DNA of 64,000 bases, from NCBI GenBank assembly GCA_017631375.1, contig JAGBTK010000051.1:1-64000 (forward strand), written 5' to 3'. Position 1 is the stretch's first letter. Every line of letters begins with the position of its first letter. Position numbers and translations under genes: made by a program. This document shows positions 40,768 through 49,815 of the stretch, piece by piece. This stretch comes from Tidjanibacter sp. (GTDB lineage Bacteria; Bacteroidota; Bacteroidia; Bacteroidales; Rikenellaceae). The notes below the pieces were generated by a model. That model ran no database searches, was not told the DNA's origin, and saw only the letters and a program-made list of their open reading frames with translations.

Positions 40768-42516
40768 CTATTTATCTCTTTTTCGGCGTGCCAGACAGAT
40801 GTCGCACACCCCACAATCTACCGCATCCTGCTGCCCAAAGTAGTTCTGTAACAGACGACTACGGCACTCGTCGGTGTTGTTCAGATAGCGCATCATACTC
40901 TCCAATCGCTCCACCGCCATCTCGCGTCTGCGGTGGGTGCTGTCGGCAGAGATGAAGAGATCTTTCTCCTGCTCTCTCGGGAGGAGGAACATCACCAGCG
41001 GGGAGTAATTCTTTGGCACATAGCGGATAACGTGCATACGCCAGAGTTGTTTTAGTTGCTCGCGCACCATATCCTCTGTGTAGCCCGTGTGGAGTGCAAT
41101 CTCCTGAACGTCAATGCTTCGCAGTTGTGTGAATATGCCGGTGTAGAGCCTCATCAGTGCCCGCAACACTCCGTCGAGTTCGCGTCGCTCGATACGCACG
41201 GTGTATAGGTCGTCGCGGCTTACACAGAACATCACTCTTGCGGGATTCTCACCCTCGTCGGTGAGTGACAGGTAGCCGTTCTGCTGTAAGATTTTCAGCG
41301 CGTTCCACGCAGTGGGGCGGAAGAGTTTGTAGCGCGAGGTGAAATCTTCGAAATCGAGCACAAAGGTTGCCATCTCACCCTCGCCGTAGCCTATCTGCAA
41401 GTAGTTGCAGAGTTTGGTGTATACCTCTTTAATGTATTCGTTTTCAGGGAATTCGCTGCTCAGTCGGCGCATTGCTCCCGACTCCTCGTTACCCTCGGTG
41501 AGCAGCACCGCATAGCTACGCTTGCCGTCACGCCCTGCGCGCCCCGCCTCTTGGTAGTAACTCTCAGGTGAGGAGGGGGTGTCGTAGTGGATTACAAACC
41601 TCACATCGGGCTTGTCAATACCCATACCAAAGGCGTTTGTGGCAACCATCACACGTACCCTGCCACTCAGCCAATCATCCTGACGCATAGAGCGTTCCAT
41701 TGGCGACAGACCTGCGTGATAGTGTGTGGCATCCACCCCTTCGGAGCGTAGCCACTCGGCAAGTTGCTCGGTCATCTCGCGCGTGCGGGCGTAGACGATG
41801 CCCGATCCCGCCACCGAGCCGATAATGTGGAGTAGTTGCTCGCGACGATTCTCGGTCTGGCGCACTACGAACGACAGATTGGGGCGAGAGAAGTCGCTGC
41901 GGAATATGTTCGGGCTCTCGAAACGGAGGTGATGCATAATATCCTCCGCCACCCGCTCTGTTGCCGAGGCGGTGAGTGCCAGACAGGGTGTGTCGGGGTG
42001 TGCCTCACGCAAGGCCTTGATATTGAGGTAACTCGGGCGAAAGTCGTAGCCCCACTGAGAGATACAGTGTGCCTCATCCACGGTGATGAGTGCCACGCGC
42101 ATCAATCGCATACGCAACGCAAAGAGGTGCGAGGCTATGCGCTCGGGGGAGATGAAGAGGAACTTTACATCGCCATAGACGCAGTTGTCGAGTGCCATTT
42201 CGATATGTCGCTCGCTCATACCGCCGTGAAGTGCCACAGCATTTATGTGCAGGCGACGCAGGCTCTCGGTCTGATCTTTCATCAGTGCCACAAGTGGGGT
42301 GACAACGATGCACAGACCATCCATCATCAGTGTCGGCAGTTGGTAGAGCAGCGACTTGCCCGCACCGGTAGGCATCAGAGCAAGCGTGTCGCGCCCTGCA
42401 AGTACGGAGTCAATAACCTCCGCCTGACCCGGGCGCAACGACTCATAGCCCCAATACTTTCGTAGTGTGGCAATCACCTCCTGCTCGGAGTGGCTATTTG
42501 TCTGTAAATCCGACAC
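40768..42516 (-). CDS. recQ: RecQ family ATP-dependent DNA helicase
   Basis: 582 residues from GTG 42516. Superfamily 2 motifs: QAEVIDSVLAGRD (Q motif region), MPTGAGKS (I), VTPLVALMKDQ (Ia), VDEAHCISQWGYDFRPSY (II plus aromatic loop), LTASAT (III), QEAGRAGRDG (VI). The C-terminus ends in a Cys cluster (ECRSRLLQNYFGQ, DCGVCDIC) that forms the RecQ zinc site; there is no HRDC domain. An ATG at 42555 is in frame, but it sits in the loop of the ferredoxin terminator hairpin, so the GTG is preferred. Confidence 0.92.
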   Translation of the reverse strand: MSDLQTNSHSEQEVIATLRKYWGYESLRPGQAEVIDSVLAGRDTLALMPTGAGKSLLYQLPTLMMDGLCIVVTPLVALMKDQTESLRRLHINAVALHGGMSERHIEMALDNCVYGDVKFLFISPERIASHLFALRMRLMRVALITVDEAHCISQWGYDFRPSYLNIKALREAHPDTPCLALTASATERVAEDIMHHLRFESPNIFRSDFSRPNLSFVVRQTENRREQLLHIIGSVAGSGIVYARTREMTEQLAEWLRSEGVDATHYHAGLSPMERSMRQDDWLSGRVRVMVATNAFGMGIDKPDVRFVIHYDTPSSPESYYQEAGRAGRDGKRSYAVLLTEGNEESGAMRRLSSEFPENEYIKEVYTKLCNYLQIGYGEGEMATFVLDFEDFTSRYKLFRPTAWNALKILQQNGYLSLTDEGENPARVMFCVSRDDLYTVRIERRELDGVLRALMRLYTGIFTQLRSIDVQEIALHTGYTEDMVREQLKQLWRMHVIRYVPKNYSPLVMFLLPREQEKDLFISADSTHRRREMAVERLESMMRYLNNTDECRSRLLQNYFGQQDAVDCGVCDICLARRKRDK

Positions 42517-42541
42517 TTGTTGACCGTATGGATAAATGAAA

Positions 42542-42572
42542 AGGCCGCCCAACATAGTGTAGGGTGGCCTTC
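42542..42572 (-). terminator. ferredoxin gene terminator overlapping the recQ 5' region
   Basis: AGGCCGCCC / GGGTGGCCT stem with an 11-nt loop; on the minus strand it is followed by TTTT. It begins about 20 nt after the ferredoxin stop. Confidence 0.7.
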
Positions 42573-42591
42573 TGTCGTGTGTGTACGCTTG

Positions 42592-42765
42592 TTATGCGTC
42601 GAGCGAGATAGCCTCGCTGGGGCATACGCCAGCACATGCACCGCACTCGATGCAGAGATCGGGATTGATTACATATACATCACCCTCCGAAATAGCCTCT
42701 ACGGGGCACTCACCGATGCAAGTACCGCAAGCTACGCACAGATCTTCACTAATTTTGTAAGCCAT
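42592..42765 (-). CDS. 2[4Fe-4S] ferredoxin
   Basis: 57-residue electron carrier. Two classic clusters: CVACGTCIGECP (Cys10, 13, 16, 20) and CIECGACAGVCP (Cys38, 41, 44, 48), each with CxxCxxCxxxCP spacing. The start MAYKISEDLC and stop at 42592-42594 are unambiguous. It probably serves as low-potential carrier for pyruvate:ferredoxin oxidoreductase, hydrogenase or Rnf, none of which is in this window. Own terminator follows. Confidence 0.96.
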   Translation of the reverse strand: MAYKISEDLCVACGTCIGECPVEAISEGDVYVINPDLCIECGACAGVCPSEAISLDA

Positions 42766-42869
42766 AGTTGTTGTTATTAATTGTTGTAAATAGTTGTTTC
42801 CTTTCGCAAATATATCTTTTTATTTCTATTGCTCCAACTTTTGCGCCATTTTTTTCTCTACCACATCGA

Positions 42870-44141
42870 CTACTTAATCATATCGAAGCGAGTGTAGGGA
42901 ACAAGTACCTCGGGAATCTTGATACCCTCGGGAGTCTGGTTGTTCTCAAGCAGAGCCGCTACGATGCGGGGCAGTGCAAGCGAACTACCGTTGAGGGTAT
43001 GTGCAAGTGCAATCTTCTTATCTGCCGAGCGATAGCGCAGTTTGAGTCGGTTTGCCTGGAAGGCCTCGAAGTTCGATACGCTCGATACCTCCAACCAACG
43101 CTGCTGTGCTGCCGAATATACCTCAAAGTCGTAGGTCAGAGCCGAAGTGAAGCTCATATCGCCACCCGAAAGACGCAGGATGCGGTAGGGCAGACCAAGG
43201 CTTGCAACAATCTTCTCAACGTGTGCAACCATCTCGTCCAGAGCCTCGTAGGAGGTGTCGGGGTGGTTGATGCGGACAATCTCCACCTTGTTGAACTGGT
43301 GCAGACGGTTCAGACCGCGTACGTCCTTACCATAGGAGCCCGCCTCGCGACGGAAGCAGGGGGTGTAGGCGGTGAGGCACACGGGAAGATCCTTCTCCTC
43401 CACAATCGAGTCGCGGTAGATGTTGGTTACAGGCACCTCAGCGGTGGGAATCATATAGAAGTTATCGGCAGTTGCGTGGTACATCTGACCCTCCTTGTCG
43501 GGTAGCTGACCGGTGCCGAAGCCCGAAGCCTCGTTAACCATAATGGGGGGCAATACCTCCAGATAACCTGCCTCGGTGTTGCAGTCGAGGAAGTAGGTGA
43601 TGAGTGCGCGCTCCAAAGCAGCACCCTTGCCCTTATATACGGGGAAACCTGCGCCGGTGAGCTTCACGCCCAACTCGAAGTCGATGATGTCGTACTTCTG
43701 AGCCAACTCCCAGTGGGGCTTTGCATCCTCGCCAAGTGTGGGGATCTCGCCTGCACGCTTTACCTCCACATTGTCCTCTGCGGTCATACCGTGGGGTACA
43801 ATCTCTGCGGGGAGGTTGGGGAGGGTCACGATGAGTGCGTTCATCTGCTCGGTGGTCTCCTTCATCTTGGTCTCCAACTCTTTGGAGAGCTCTTTGAGGG
43901 CTGTTGTGCGGCTCTTGGCAGCCTCTGCTTCGTCGCGCTTGCCCTGAGCAAAGAGCTTACCGATCTCCTTTGCTATTGCGTTCTGCTCTGCCAGCGAGTT
44001 GTCGAGCTGCTGCTGGGTCTGACGACGGAGGTCGTCGAGAGCGATAATTTTGTCAACTGTTTCGCGAGCATCCACGCCCTTTACTGCCAGACGCTCCAAG
44101 GTATACTCCTTGTTCTCCTTGATTTGCTTGATTGTAAGCAT
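42870..44141 (-). CDS. serS: seryl-tRNA synthetase
   Basis: 423-residue class II synthetase. An N-terminal long coiled-coil arm (about residues 25-100) for tRNA-Ser binding precedes the catalytic core with motif 2 CFRREAGSYGKDVRGLNRLHQF and motif 3 region SSLALPRIVAALLENNQT. Length is standard. The upstream sequence contains an 18-nt element identical to one ahead of argS. Confidence 0.97.
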   Translation of the reverse strand: MLTIKQIKENKEYTLERLAVKGVDARETVDKIIALDDLRRQTQQQLDNSLAEQNAIAKEIGKLFAQGKRDEAEAAKSRTTALKELSKELETKMKETTEQMNALIVTLPNLPAEIVPHGMTAEDNVEVKRAGEIPTLGEDAKPHWELAQKYDIIDFELGVKLTGAGFPVYKGKGAALERALITYFLDCNTEAGYLEVLPPIMVNEASGFGTGQLPDKEGQMYHATADNFYMIPTAEVPVTNIYRDSIVEEKDLPVCLTAYTPCFRREAGSYGKDVRGLNRLHQFNKVEIVRINHPDTSYEALDEMVAHVEKIVASLGLPYRILRLSGGDMSFTSALTYDFEVYSAAQQRWLEVSSVSNFEAFQANRLKLRYRSADKKIALAHTLNGSSLALPRIVAALLENNQTPEGIKIPEVLVPYTRFDMIK

Positions 44142-44179
44142 AGTCTTATATGATTTTTATTGTTTTGTTCGTTTTAATG

Positions 44180-44197
44180 CGCAAAGATAATCATTTG
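44180..44197 (-). promoter_or_regulatory. serS promoter element shared with argS
   Basis: Same 18 nt CGCAAAGATAATCATTTG as at 29137-29154; contains the minus-strand -7 box TATCTTTG (44189-44182), about 40 nt before the start codon. Confidence 0.7.
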
Positions 44198-44314
44198 AGA
44201 GTAAAGTTGCTCAAACTGAGCAAAAATATCGAGCAAAATCCTTCTGAGAGCGATTTGAGAGGGTTTTATTTCTGCTAATGTCGCTATAAACTTTCCAATT
44301 TTCACTTTTTTTTC

Positions 44315-44322
44315 TATTTTTG
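44315..44322 (+). promoter_or_regulatory. -7 promoter box for the glutaminyl cyclase-metH run
   Basis: TATTTTTG, 36 nt before the start codon. Confidence 0.4.
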
Positions 44323-44358
44323 CTTTTTTAAAAGAAGTATATAAATACGACAGGTTAT

Positions 44359-45201
44359 ATGAAAAGAGTATTTATCGTGGCGTTGCCCCTCTTTGTCTTC
44401 TTTGGATGTAGTGGGCGCAACCTCAATAAAATAGCCCTTGAAGGTGCTGCCGGAAGGCAGGCTGCCGCTGTGAGTCAAACTACTAAGTCAGAGAAAGTTG
44501 CGACTCCCGTACGTTATGATTTTAAGGTAGTGGCGGAGTATCCGCACGCCACCTCCTCCTATACTCAGGGACTCCTTTGGCACGATGGCTTCCTCTATGA
44601 GGGTACGGGACAGTATGGACAGTCTATGCTTAAATGTGTCCATATGAAGACAGGTATCGATCTTCGCGCAATATCGTTGGGGCAGAGCCTTTTTGGCGAA
44701 GGAATAGCCGTACACGGTGATAATATTTACCAGCTTACCTGGCAGGAGGGACAGTGCAAGGTCTATCAAATCTCCGATTTCCGACCCATCAGAACCATTC
44801 GCTACGATGGCGAGGGCTGGGGCCTCGCCTCGGATGGTCAGTACCTCTATATGAGCGACGGAACAGACAAAATTGTTGTGCGCGACCCCGAAACATTCCG
44901 TGCAGTGCGTGAGTTTACGGTGCGTACTGACAGGGGTAATGTGCAGTATCTTAATGAGTTGGAGTGGGTTGATGGCGAACTGTGGGCAAATGTCTATACG
45001 ACAAATATGATTGTCCGCATCAATCCGGAGAACGGTCACGTGGTCGGCATTATCGAACTCGAAGGGTTGCAGAAGCGTGCCGACAAACTGCCTACCGACG
45101 ATGTGCTGAACGGTATTGCCTACGATGCCGCTACCGGCAGAATCTGGGTGACCGGCAAGAATTGGAACAAACTCTATGAAATTGAACTGAACGCAAAATG
45201 A
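44359..45201 (+). CDS. glutaminyl-peptide cyclotransferase lipoprotein
   Basis: 280 residues, lipoprotein (lipobox FFGC near residue 17). The five-bladed beta-propeller of the plant/bacterial glutaminyl cyclase family is recognisable by YPHATSSYTQGLLWHDGFLYEGTG, GEGIAVHGDNIYQLTW, GEGWGLASDGQYLYMSDG and NELEWVDGELWANVY. It cyclises N-terminal Gln of peptides to pyroglutamate, probably in the periplasm. Its stop overlaps the metH start by 4 nt (ATGA), so metH is translationally coupled to it, an odd pairing. Confidence 0.9.
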   Translation: MKRVFIVALPLFVFFGCSGRNLNKIALEGAAGRQAAAVSQTTKSEKVATPVRYDFKVVAEYPHATSSYTQGLLWHDGFLYEGTGQYGQSMLKCVHMKTGIDLRAISLGQSLFGEGIAVHGDNIYQLTWQEGQCKVYQISDFRPIRTIRYDGEGWGLASDGQYLYMSDGTDKIVVRDPETFRAVREFTVRTDRGNVQYLNELEWVDGELWANVYTTNMIVRINPENGHVVGIIELEGLQKRADKLPTDDVLNGIAYDAATGRIWVTGKNWNKLYEIELNAK

Positions 45202-48200
45202 TAAATTTATCTAAAAAAACTATTGAGTCGCTGATGAGTGAGCGTATCCTTGTGCTGGATGGTGCAATGGGTACGATGATTCGCACCTACAATCTCTCTG
45301 AGGAGGATTTCTCGGCAGGGGAGTTTGCAGGGTGGAGTGTGCCTTTGATGGGTTGTAACGACCTGCTCTGCACCACTCGTCCCGATGTGATTGAGGCTAT
45401 CCACGAGCGATATATCGCCTCGGGTGCCGATATCATCACCGCCAATAGTTTCAACTCCAATGCTATCTCGCTTGCCGACTACGGCTTGCAGGAGTATGCA
45501 CGCATCATTGCCCGCAATGCGGCTGCTTGTGCGCGCAGGGTGGCAGACAGGGCTATGCTCCGTAACCCCTCGCGTCAGCGTTTTGTGGCCGGCTCGGTGG
45601 GCCCGACCAGCAAGTCGCTCTCGATTGCTTCGGATGTTGATAACCCTGCCCATCGCGATATAGATTTTGCGACTCTCTCGGCTGCCTATCGTGAGCAGAT
45701 GGAGGGACTTGTTGAGGGCGGAGTGGATATTTTGCTTATCGAGACCTGCTTTGACACCCTCAATTGCAAGGCGGCTATTGTGGCTGCTGACGAGGTGTTT
45801 GAGAAGATAGGACGCAAGTTGCCTATTATCATCTCCGCATCGCTCACCAGCAGTGGTCGATTGCTGAGTGGTCAGACTATCGAGGCATTTCTCATAACTA
45901 TTGCCCACGCTAAACCTTTGGCGGTGGGATTCAATTGTTCTTTTGGCGCAAAGCAACTCTACCCCCACGTCTGCCGTCTGGCCGAGGTGTCGGAGTTTGC
46001 CGTGTCGCTCTATCCTAATGCGGGACTTCCCAACCTTGCGGGTGGCTACGACCAAAGCCCCGATATGATGGCTGCCGATGTTGAGCCTCTGCTCCGTGAG
46101 GGACTTGTGAATATTATTGGTGGTTGTTGTGGCACCACCCCTGAACATATTGCCGCCATTGCTCACGTTGCGCAGGGCTACTCGCCTCGCAAGGTAAGCC
46201 AACAGCCCAAGGTAACACGTTATGCGGGATTGGAGCCTTTGGAGGTGAGCCGCGAGCGAAACTTTGTCAATGTAGGTGAGCGTACCAATGTGGCAGGCTC
46301 TGCCAAGTTTGCGCGACTGATCCGCGAGGAGCGTTACGATGAGGCGCTGAGCATCGCACGCGGACAGATAGAGTCGGGTGCCCAGATTATCGATATCTGC
46401 TTCGACGATGGTATGATTGATGGCCCCAAGGCGATGACTCATTTCTTCAATCTAGCGGCTGCCGAGCCTGAGATTGCGCGTGTGCCGTTTATGATTGACT
46501 CCTCGTCGTGGGCAACTGTTGAGGCGGGATTGTGCCGTGTGCAGGGCAAGCCCGTTGTAAACTCCATATCGCTCAAAGAGGGCGAGGAGGAGTTCTTGCG
46601 ACGCGCGCGAATGTTGCGCAGATATGGCGCAGCTGTGGTTGTTATGCTCTTCGACGAGCGCGGACAGGCCGATGTGCTGGCGCGCAAGGTGGAGGTTGCC
46701 GACCGCGCTTGGCGACTGCTCCGAAGTATAGATTTCCCTGCCGAAGATATCATCTTCGACCCCAATATTCTGGCTGTGGCTACGGGCATTGCCGAACACG
46801 ATGGCTACGGCCGCGACTTTATAGAGGCGTGTCGCCACATCAGTTCCACTATGGAGGGTGTGCAGATTAGCGGTGGCGTGAGCAACCTCTCGTTTGCCTT
46901 CCGCGGTATCGCACCGCTGCGTGCCGCTATGCACTCCGTATTCCTCTACCACGCAATCGAGGCGGGTATGTCGATGGGTATTGTAAATCCCTCGACAATT
47001 GCTATCTACGACGATATCGAGCCTTCGCTCCGCGAGGCGGTTGAGGATGTTGTGCTGGCCCGTAGGGCCGATGCTGCCGAGCACCTTTCGCAGGTAGCGC
47101 AACAGATGCGCGAGCAGAGCGCAAGTGGCACTGCACAAGAGGCTACGACCGAGCAGTGGCGCAGTGGCACTCCTGCCGAGCGCATTCGTCACGCTATGGT
47201 GAGCGGCATTGCCGACCATGTGGCAGAGGATGCGTTGGAGGCTGCGGGGCAGATGTCGCCTCTGGAGGTGATTGATACTATTTTTATGCCAGCTATGGAG
47301 TATATCGGCGAGCAGTTCGGCAGTGGTAAGATGTTCCTGCCGCAGGTGGTTAAGAGTGCCCGAGTGATGAAGAGTGGTGTGGGCGTGTTGATGCCTCTGC
47401 TCGGTGAGCAGGGTGGTCGCTCTGTGGGTAAGGTGCTGGTTGCTACCGTCAAGGGCGATGTTCACGATATAGGTAAGAATATCGCTGCTGTTGTTATGAA
47501 CTGTAATGGCTACGAGGTTGAGGATCTGGGCGTTATGGTTGAGGCTGAGAGAATTGTAGCGCGTGCTGCCGAGTGGGGAGCCGATGCTATCGGTCTTAGC
47601 GGTCTGATTACCCCCTCGTTGGAGGAGATGGGTGCTGTGGCTGCCGAGGCGGAGAAGCAGGGACTCACTATTCCGATTATCATTAGTGGTGCAACCACAT
47701 CTGCACTCCATACGGCAGTGCGTATCGCACCGCGCTATTCGGGTGCTGTGGTCTATTGCCGCGATGTGGCAGACAATGTCAGTGCCCTGCAAGCTCTGCT
47801 GGGTGAGCAGCGCGAGGAGTATATCGCTCAGTTGAAAGAGCGTCAGAGTACTCTGCGTGCCGAGTGGGCAGAGAATAATATACCTCTGCTGCCCTTTGCT
47901 GAGGCACGCACAAGAGGTCATCATAAGAGCGCGGACAAGGTTGTAAGACCTGCCTGCGAGGGTGTTTTCCATATTGAGGATATCACCATTGGCGAGATTA
48001 GGAGGATGATTGATTGGAGTTTCTTCTTCTCGTCGTGGAAGGTGGCGGGTCGCTACCCTGAGATTTTCGACCACCCAGAGCGTGGCGATGAGGCCCGCAA
48101 ACTCTTTGCCGATGCCCAGAATATGCTCGACAGGATTGAGAACGAAAGACTACTCACCCCGACCGCTATTGTAGGTATACTCCCTGCTCGTGGCGAGGGC

Positions 48201-48806
48201 GACGATATTGTCGTAGGCCAGAAGAGGCTTGCGCAACTGCGCAATCAGAGTGCTGAGGCTAACTACTCGCTTGCCGACTGGGTGTGCCCCGAAGGGGATT
48301 GGATTGGCGCATTTGCCGTAAGTGCAGGCGTGGGCTTGGAGGCGTTGGAGAGTGGCTATCGTAGCGAGGGTGATGACTACTCGGCTGTGATGGCGAAACT
48401 CCTTGCCGACCGTTTGACCGAGGCCTTGGCTGAGGTTGTACATAGCCGCGTGCGTCGCACATTGTGGGGCTACGAGAGTGGTGCCGAACTCTCGCGCGAG
48501 GAGATTATCGATGGCAAGTATCAGGGTCTGCGTATGGCTTTTGGCTACCCCGCTTGCCCCGACCACTCGCTCAAACGCGAGGTATTCGACCTGCTCGGCG
48601 TGGAGCAGAAGAGCCCGCTTCGCCTGACGGAGAACTATATGATTAATCCCGGGGAGTCGCTCTGCGGTCTGATGTTCGCGGACGCGGAGATGGAGTATTT
48701 CTCGGTAGGTCGCATCTCGGCAGATCAGCTTGCTGACTATAGCCGCAGACGCGGACTTGGTGAAGAGGAGATAGCAAAGATTATAGCAAAAAACATAAAG
48801 AGATAA
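45198..48806 (+). CDS. metH: cobalamin-dependent methionine synthase
   Basis: 1202 residues with all modules: homocysteine-binding barrel (1-325; zinc Cys in VGFNCSFGA and GGCCGTTPEH), pterin-binding barrel (about 350-610), B12 cap (650-740), B12-binding Rossmann domain with DVHDIGKN (axial His near 756) and the SGLITPSLEEM segment, and the AdoMet reactivation domain (about 890-1190). It transfers methyl from 5-methyl-THF to homocysteine. No B12 riboswitch can fit upstream because the start overlaps the preceding gene. metF follows by 16 nt. Confidence 0.97.
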   Translation: MINLSKKTIESLMSERILVLDGAMGTMIRTYNLSEEDFSAGEFAGWSVPLMGCNDLLCTTRPDVIEAIHERYIASGADIITANSFNSNAISLADYGLQEYARIIARNAAACARRVADRAMLRNPSRQRFVAGSVGPTSKSLSIASDVDNPAHRDIDFATLSAAYREQMEGLVEGGVDILLIETCFDTLNCKAAIVAADEVFEKIGRKLPIIISASLTSSGRLLSGQTIEAFLITIAHAKPLAVGFNCSFGAKQLYPHVCRLAEVSEFAVSLYPNAGLPNLAGGYDQSPDMMAADVEPLLREGLVNIIGGCCGTTPEHIAAIAHVAQGYSPRKVSQQPKVTRYAGLEPLEVSRERNFVNVGERTNVAGSAKFARLIREERYDEALSIARGQIESGAQIIDICFDDGMIDGPKAMTHFFNLAAAEPEIARVPFMIDSSSWATVEAGLCRVQGKPVVNSISLKEGEEEFLRRARMLRRYGAAVVVMLFDERGQADVLARKVEVADRAWRLLRSIDFPAEDIIFDPNILAVATGIAEHDGYGRDFIEACRHISSTMEGVQISGGVSNLSFAFRGIAPLRAAMHSVFLYHAIEAGMSMGIVNPSTIAIYDDIEPSLREAVEDVVLARRADAAEHLSQVAQQMREQSASGTAQEATTEQWRSGTPAERIRHAMVSGIADHVAEDALEAAGQMSPLEVIDTIFMPAMEYIGEQFGSGKMFLPQVVKSARVMKSGVGVLMPLLGEQGGRSVGKVLVATVKGDVHDIGKNIAAVVMNCNGYEVEDLGVMVEAERIVARAAEWGADAIGLSGLITPSLEEMGAVAAEAEKQGLTIPIIISGATTSALHTAVRIAPRYSGAVVYCRDVADNVSALQALLGEQREEYIAQLKERQSTLRAEWAENNIPLLPFAEARTRGHHKSADKVVRPACEGVFHIEDITIGEIRRMIDWSFFFSSWKVAGRYPEIFDHPERGDEARKLFADAQNMLDRIENERLLTPTAIVGILPARGEGDDIVVGQKRLAQLRNQSAEANYSLADWVCPEGDWIGAFAVSAGVGLEALESGYRSEGDDYSAVMAKLLADRLTEALAEVVHSRVRRTLWGYESGAELSREEIIDGKYQGLRMAFGYPACPDHSLKREVFDLLGVEQKSPLRLTENYMINPGESLCGLMFADAEMEYFSVGRISADQLADYSRRRGLGEEEIAKIIAKNIKR

Positions 48807-48822
48807 CCCAAACTCACAGAGT

Positions 48823-49785
48823 ATGAGAATTATAGATATTATCGACCAGAATATATCGGCAGGCTCCTGCCAATTTACCTTTGAGGTATTGCCCCCGCTC
48901 AAAGGGGAGGGTACAAGCCGTATCTTCTCCGCTATCGATACCCTTGCACCACTCGGTCCTGCATATATCAATGTGACCAATCAGCGCGAGGCTGTAAAGA
49001 CCGAATTTGATGCTGAGGGAAATCCTCGCCGCAGGGTGTATCGCCACCGCCCGGGTACTGTCGGTATCTCGGCAGCGATAGCAAAGAGATATAAAATAGA
49101 GGTCGTGCCTCATATCATTTGTGGCGGTCATTCGCGTTATCAGATTGAGGATTTGTTGATAGATCTCGACTTCCTTGGTATGCACAATGTGTTGGCTCTG
49201 CGTGGCGATGGTATGAAGGATGAGCGCGGTTTTATCCCTCACCCCGAGGGTTATGCCCATGCAGACGAGCTTGTAGGGCAGATTGTGGCGATGAATAGTG
49301 GTCGCTTTATAGATAACGAAGTGGAGGATTGCCACCGCTCGAAGTTCTGTATCGGTGTTGCAGGCTATCCGGAGAAGCACAAGGAGTCGCCCGATATGGA
49401 GAGCGATATTGCACGATTGAAGGCCAAAGTAGATGCCGGTGGCGAATATGTTGTTACCCAGATGTTCTACGACAACAGCAAGTTCTTCGACTTTGTGCGC
49501 CGTTGTCGTGAGGCTGGTATCAAGGTGCCCATTATCCCCGGTATCAAGCCTCTCTCGACCACTGCGCAGCTTGATGTGTTGCCCAAGGTGTTCAGTATTG
49601 AGATTCCCGAGGAGTTGGAGCGTGCGGCTCGCAAGTGCAAGGACTCGGATGCAGTGAAGCAGGTGGGTATCGAGTGGGCAACAATGCAGGCTGCCGAACT
49701 CAAGCGTGCCGGTCTGCCTATCATCCACTTCTACACGATGGGTCGTACGGAGAATGTAGCCCGAATAGTGAAAAATGTGTTTTAA
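48823..49785 (+). CDS. metF: methylenetetrahydrofolate reductase
   Basis: 320-residue flavoprotein barrel that makes 5-methyl-THF, the methyl donor used by the adjacent MetH. Signatures are FTFEVLPPLKGEG (N-terminal catalytic Glu), VTNQREAVKTEF, HIICGGHSRYQIEDLL, ALRGDG, GVAGYPEKHKESP and VTQMFYDNSKFFDF. It completes a metH-metF unit for one-carbon supply to methionine. Confidence 0.95.
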   Translation: MRIIDIIDQNISAGSCQFTFEVLPPLKGEGTSRIFSAIDTLAPLGPAYINVTNQREAVKTEFDAEGNPRRRVYRHRPGTVGISAAIAKRYKIEVVPHIICGGHSRYQIEDLLIDLDFLGMHNVLALRGDGMKDERGFIPHPEGYAHADELVGQIVAMNSGRFIDNEVEDCHRSKFCIGVAGYPEKHKESPDMESDIARLKAKVDAGGEYVVTQMFYDNSKFFDFVRRCREAGIKVPIIPGIKPLSTTAQLDVLPKVFSIEIPEELERAARKCKDSDAVKQVGIEWATMQAAELKRAGLPIIHFYTMGRTENVARIVKNVF

Positions 49786-49815
49786 TCGCAATAGTTAAAG
49801 ATACGCTAAACCAAA

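Noticed and set aside
44281..45200. Cobalamin riboswitch for metH
   Set aside because: The metH start overlaps the upstream coding sequence, and the short region before that gene shows no B12-box-like sequence.
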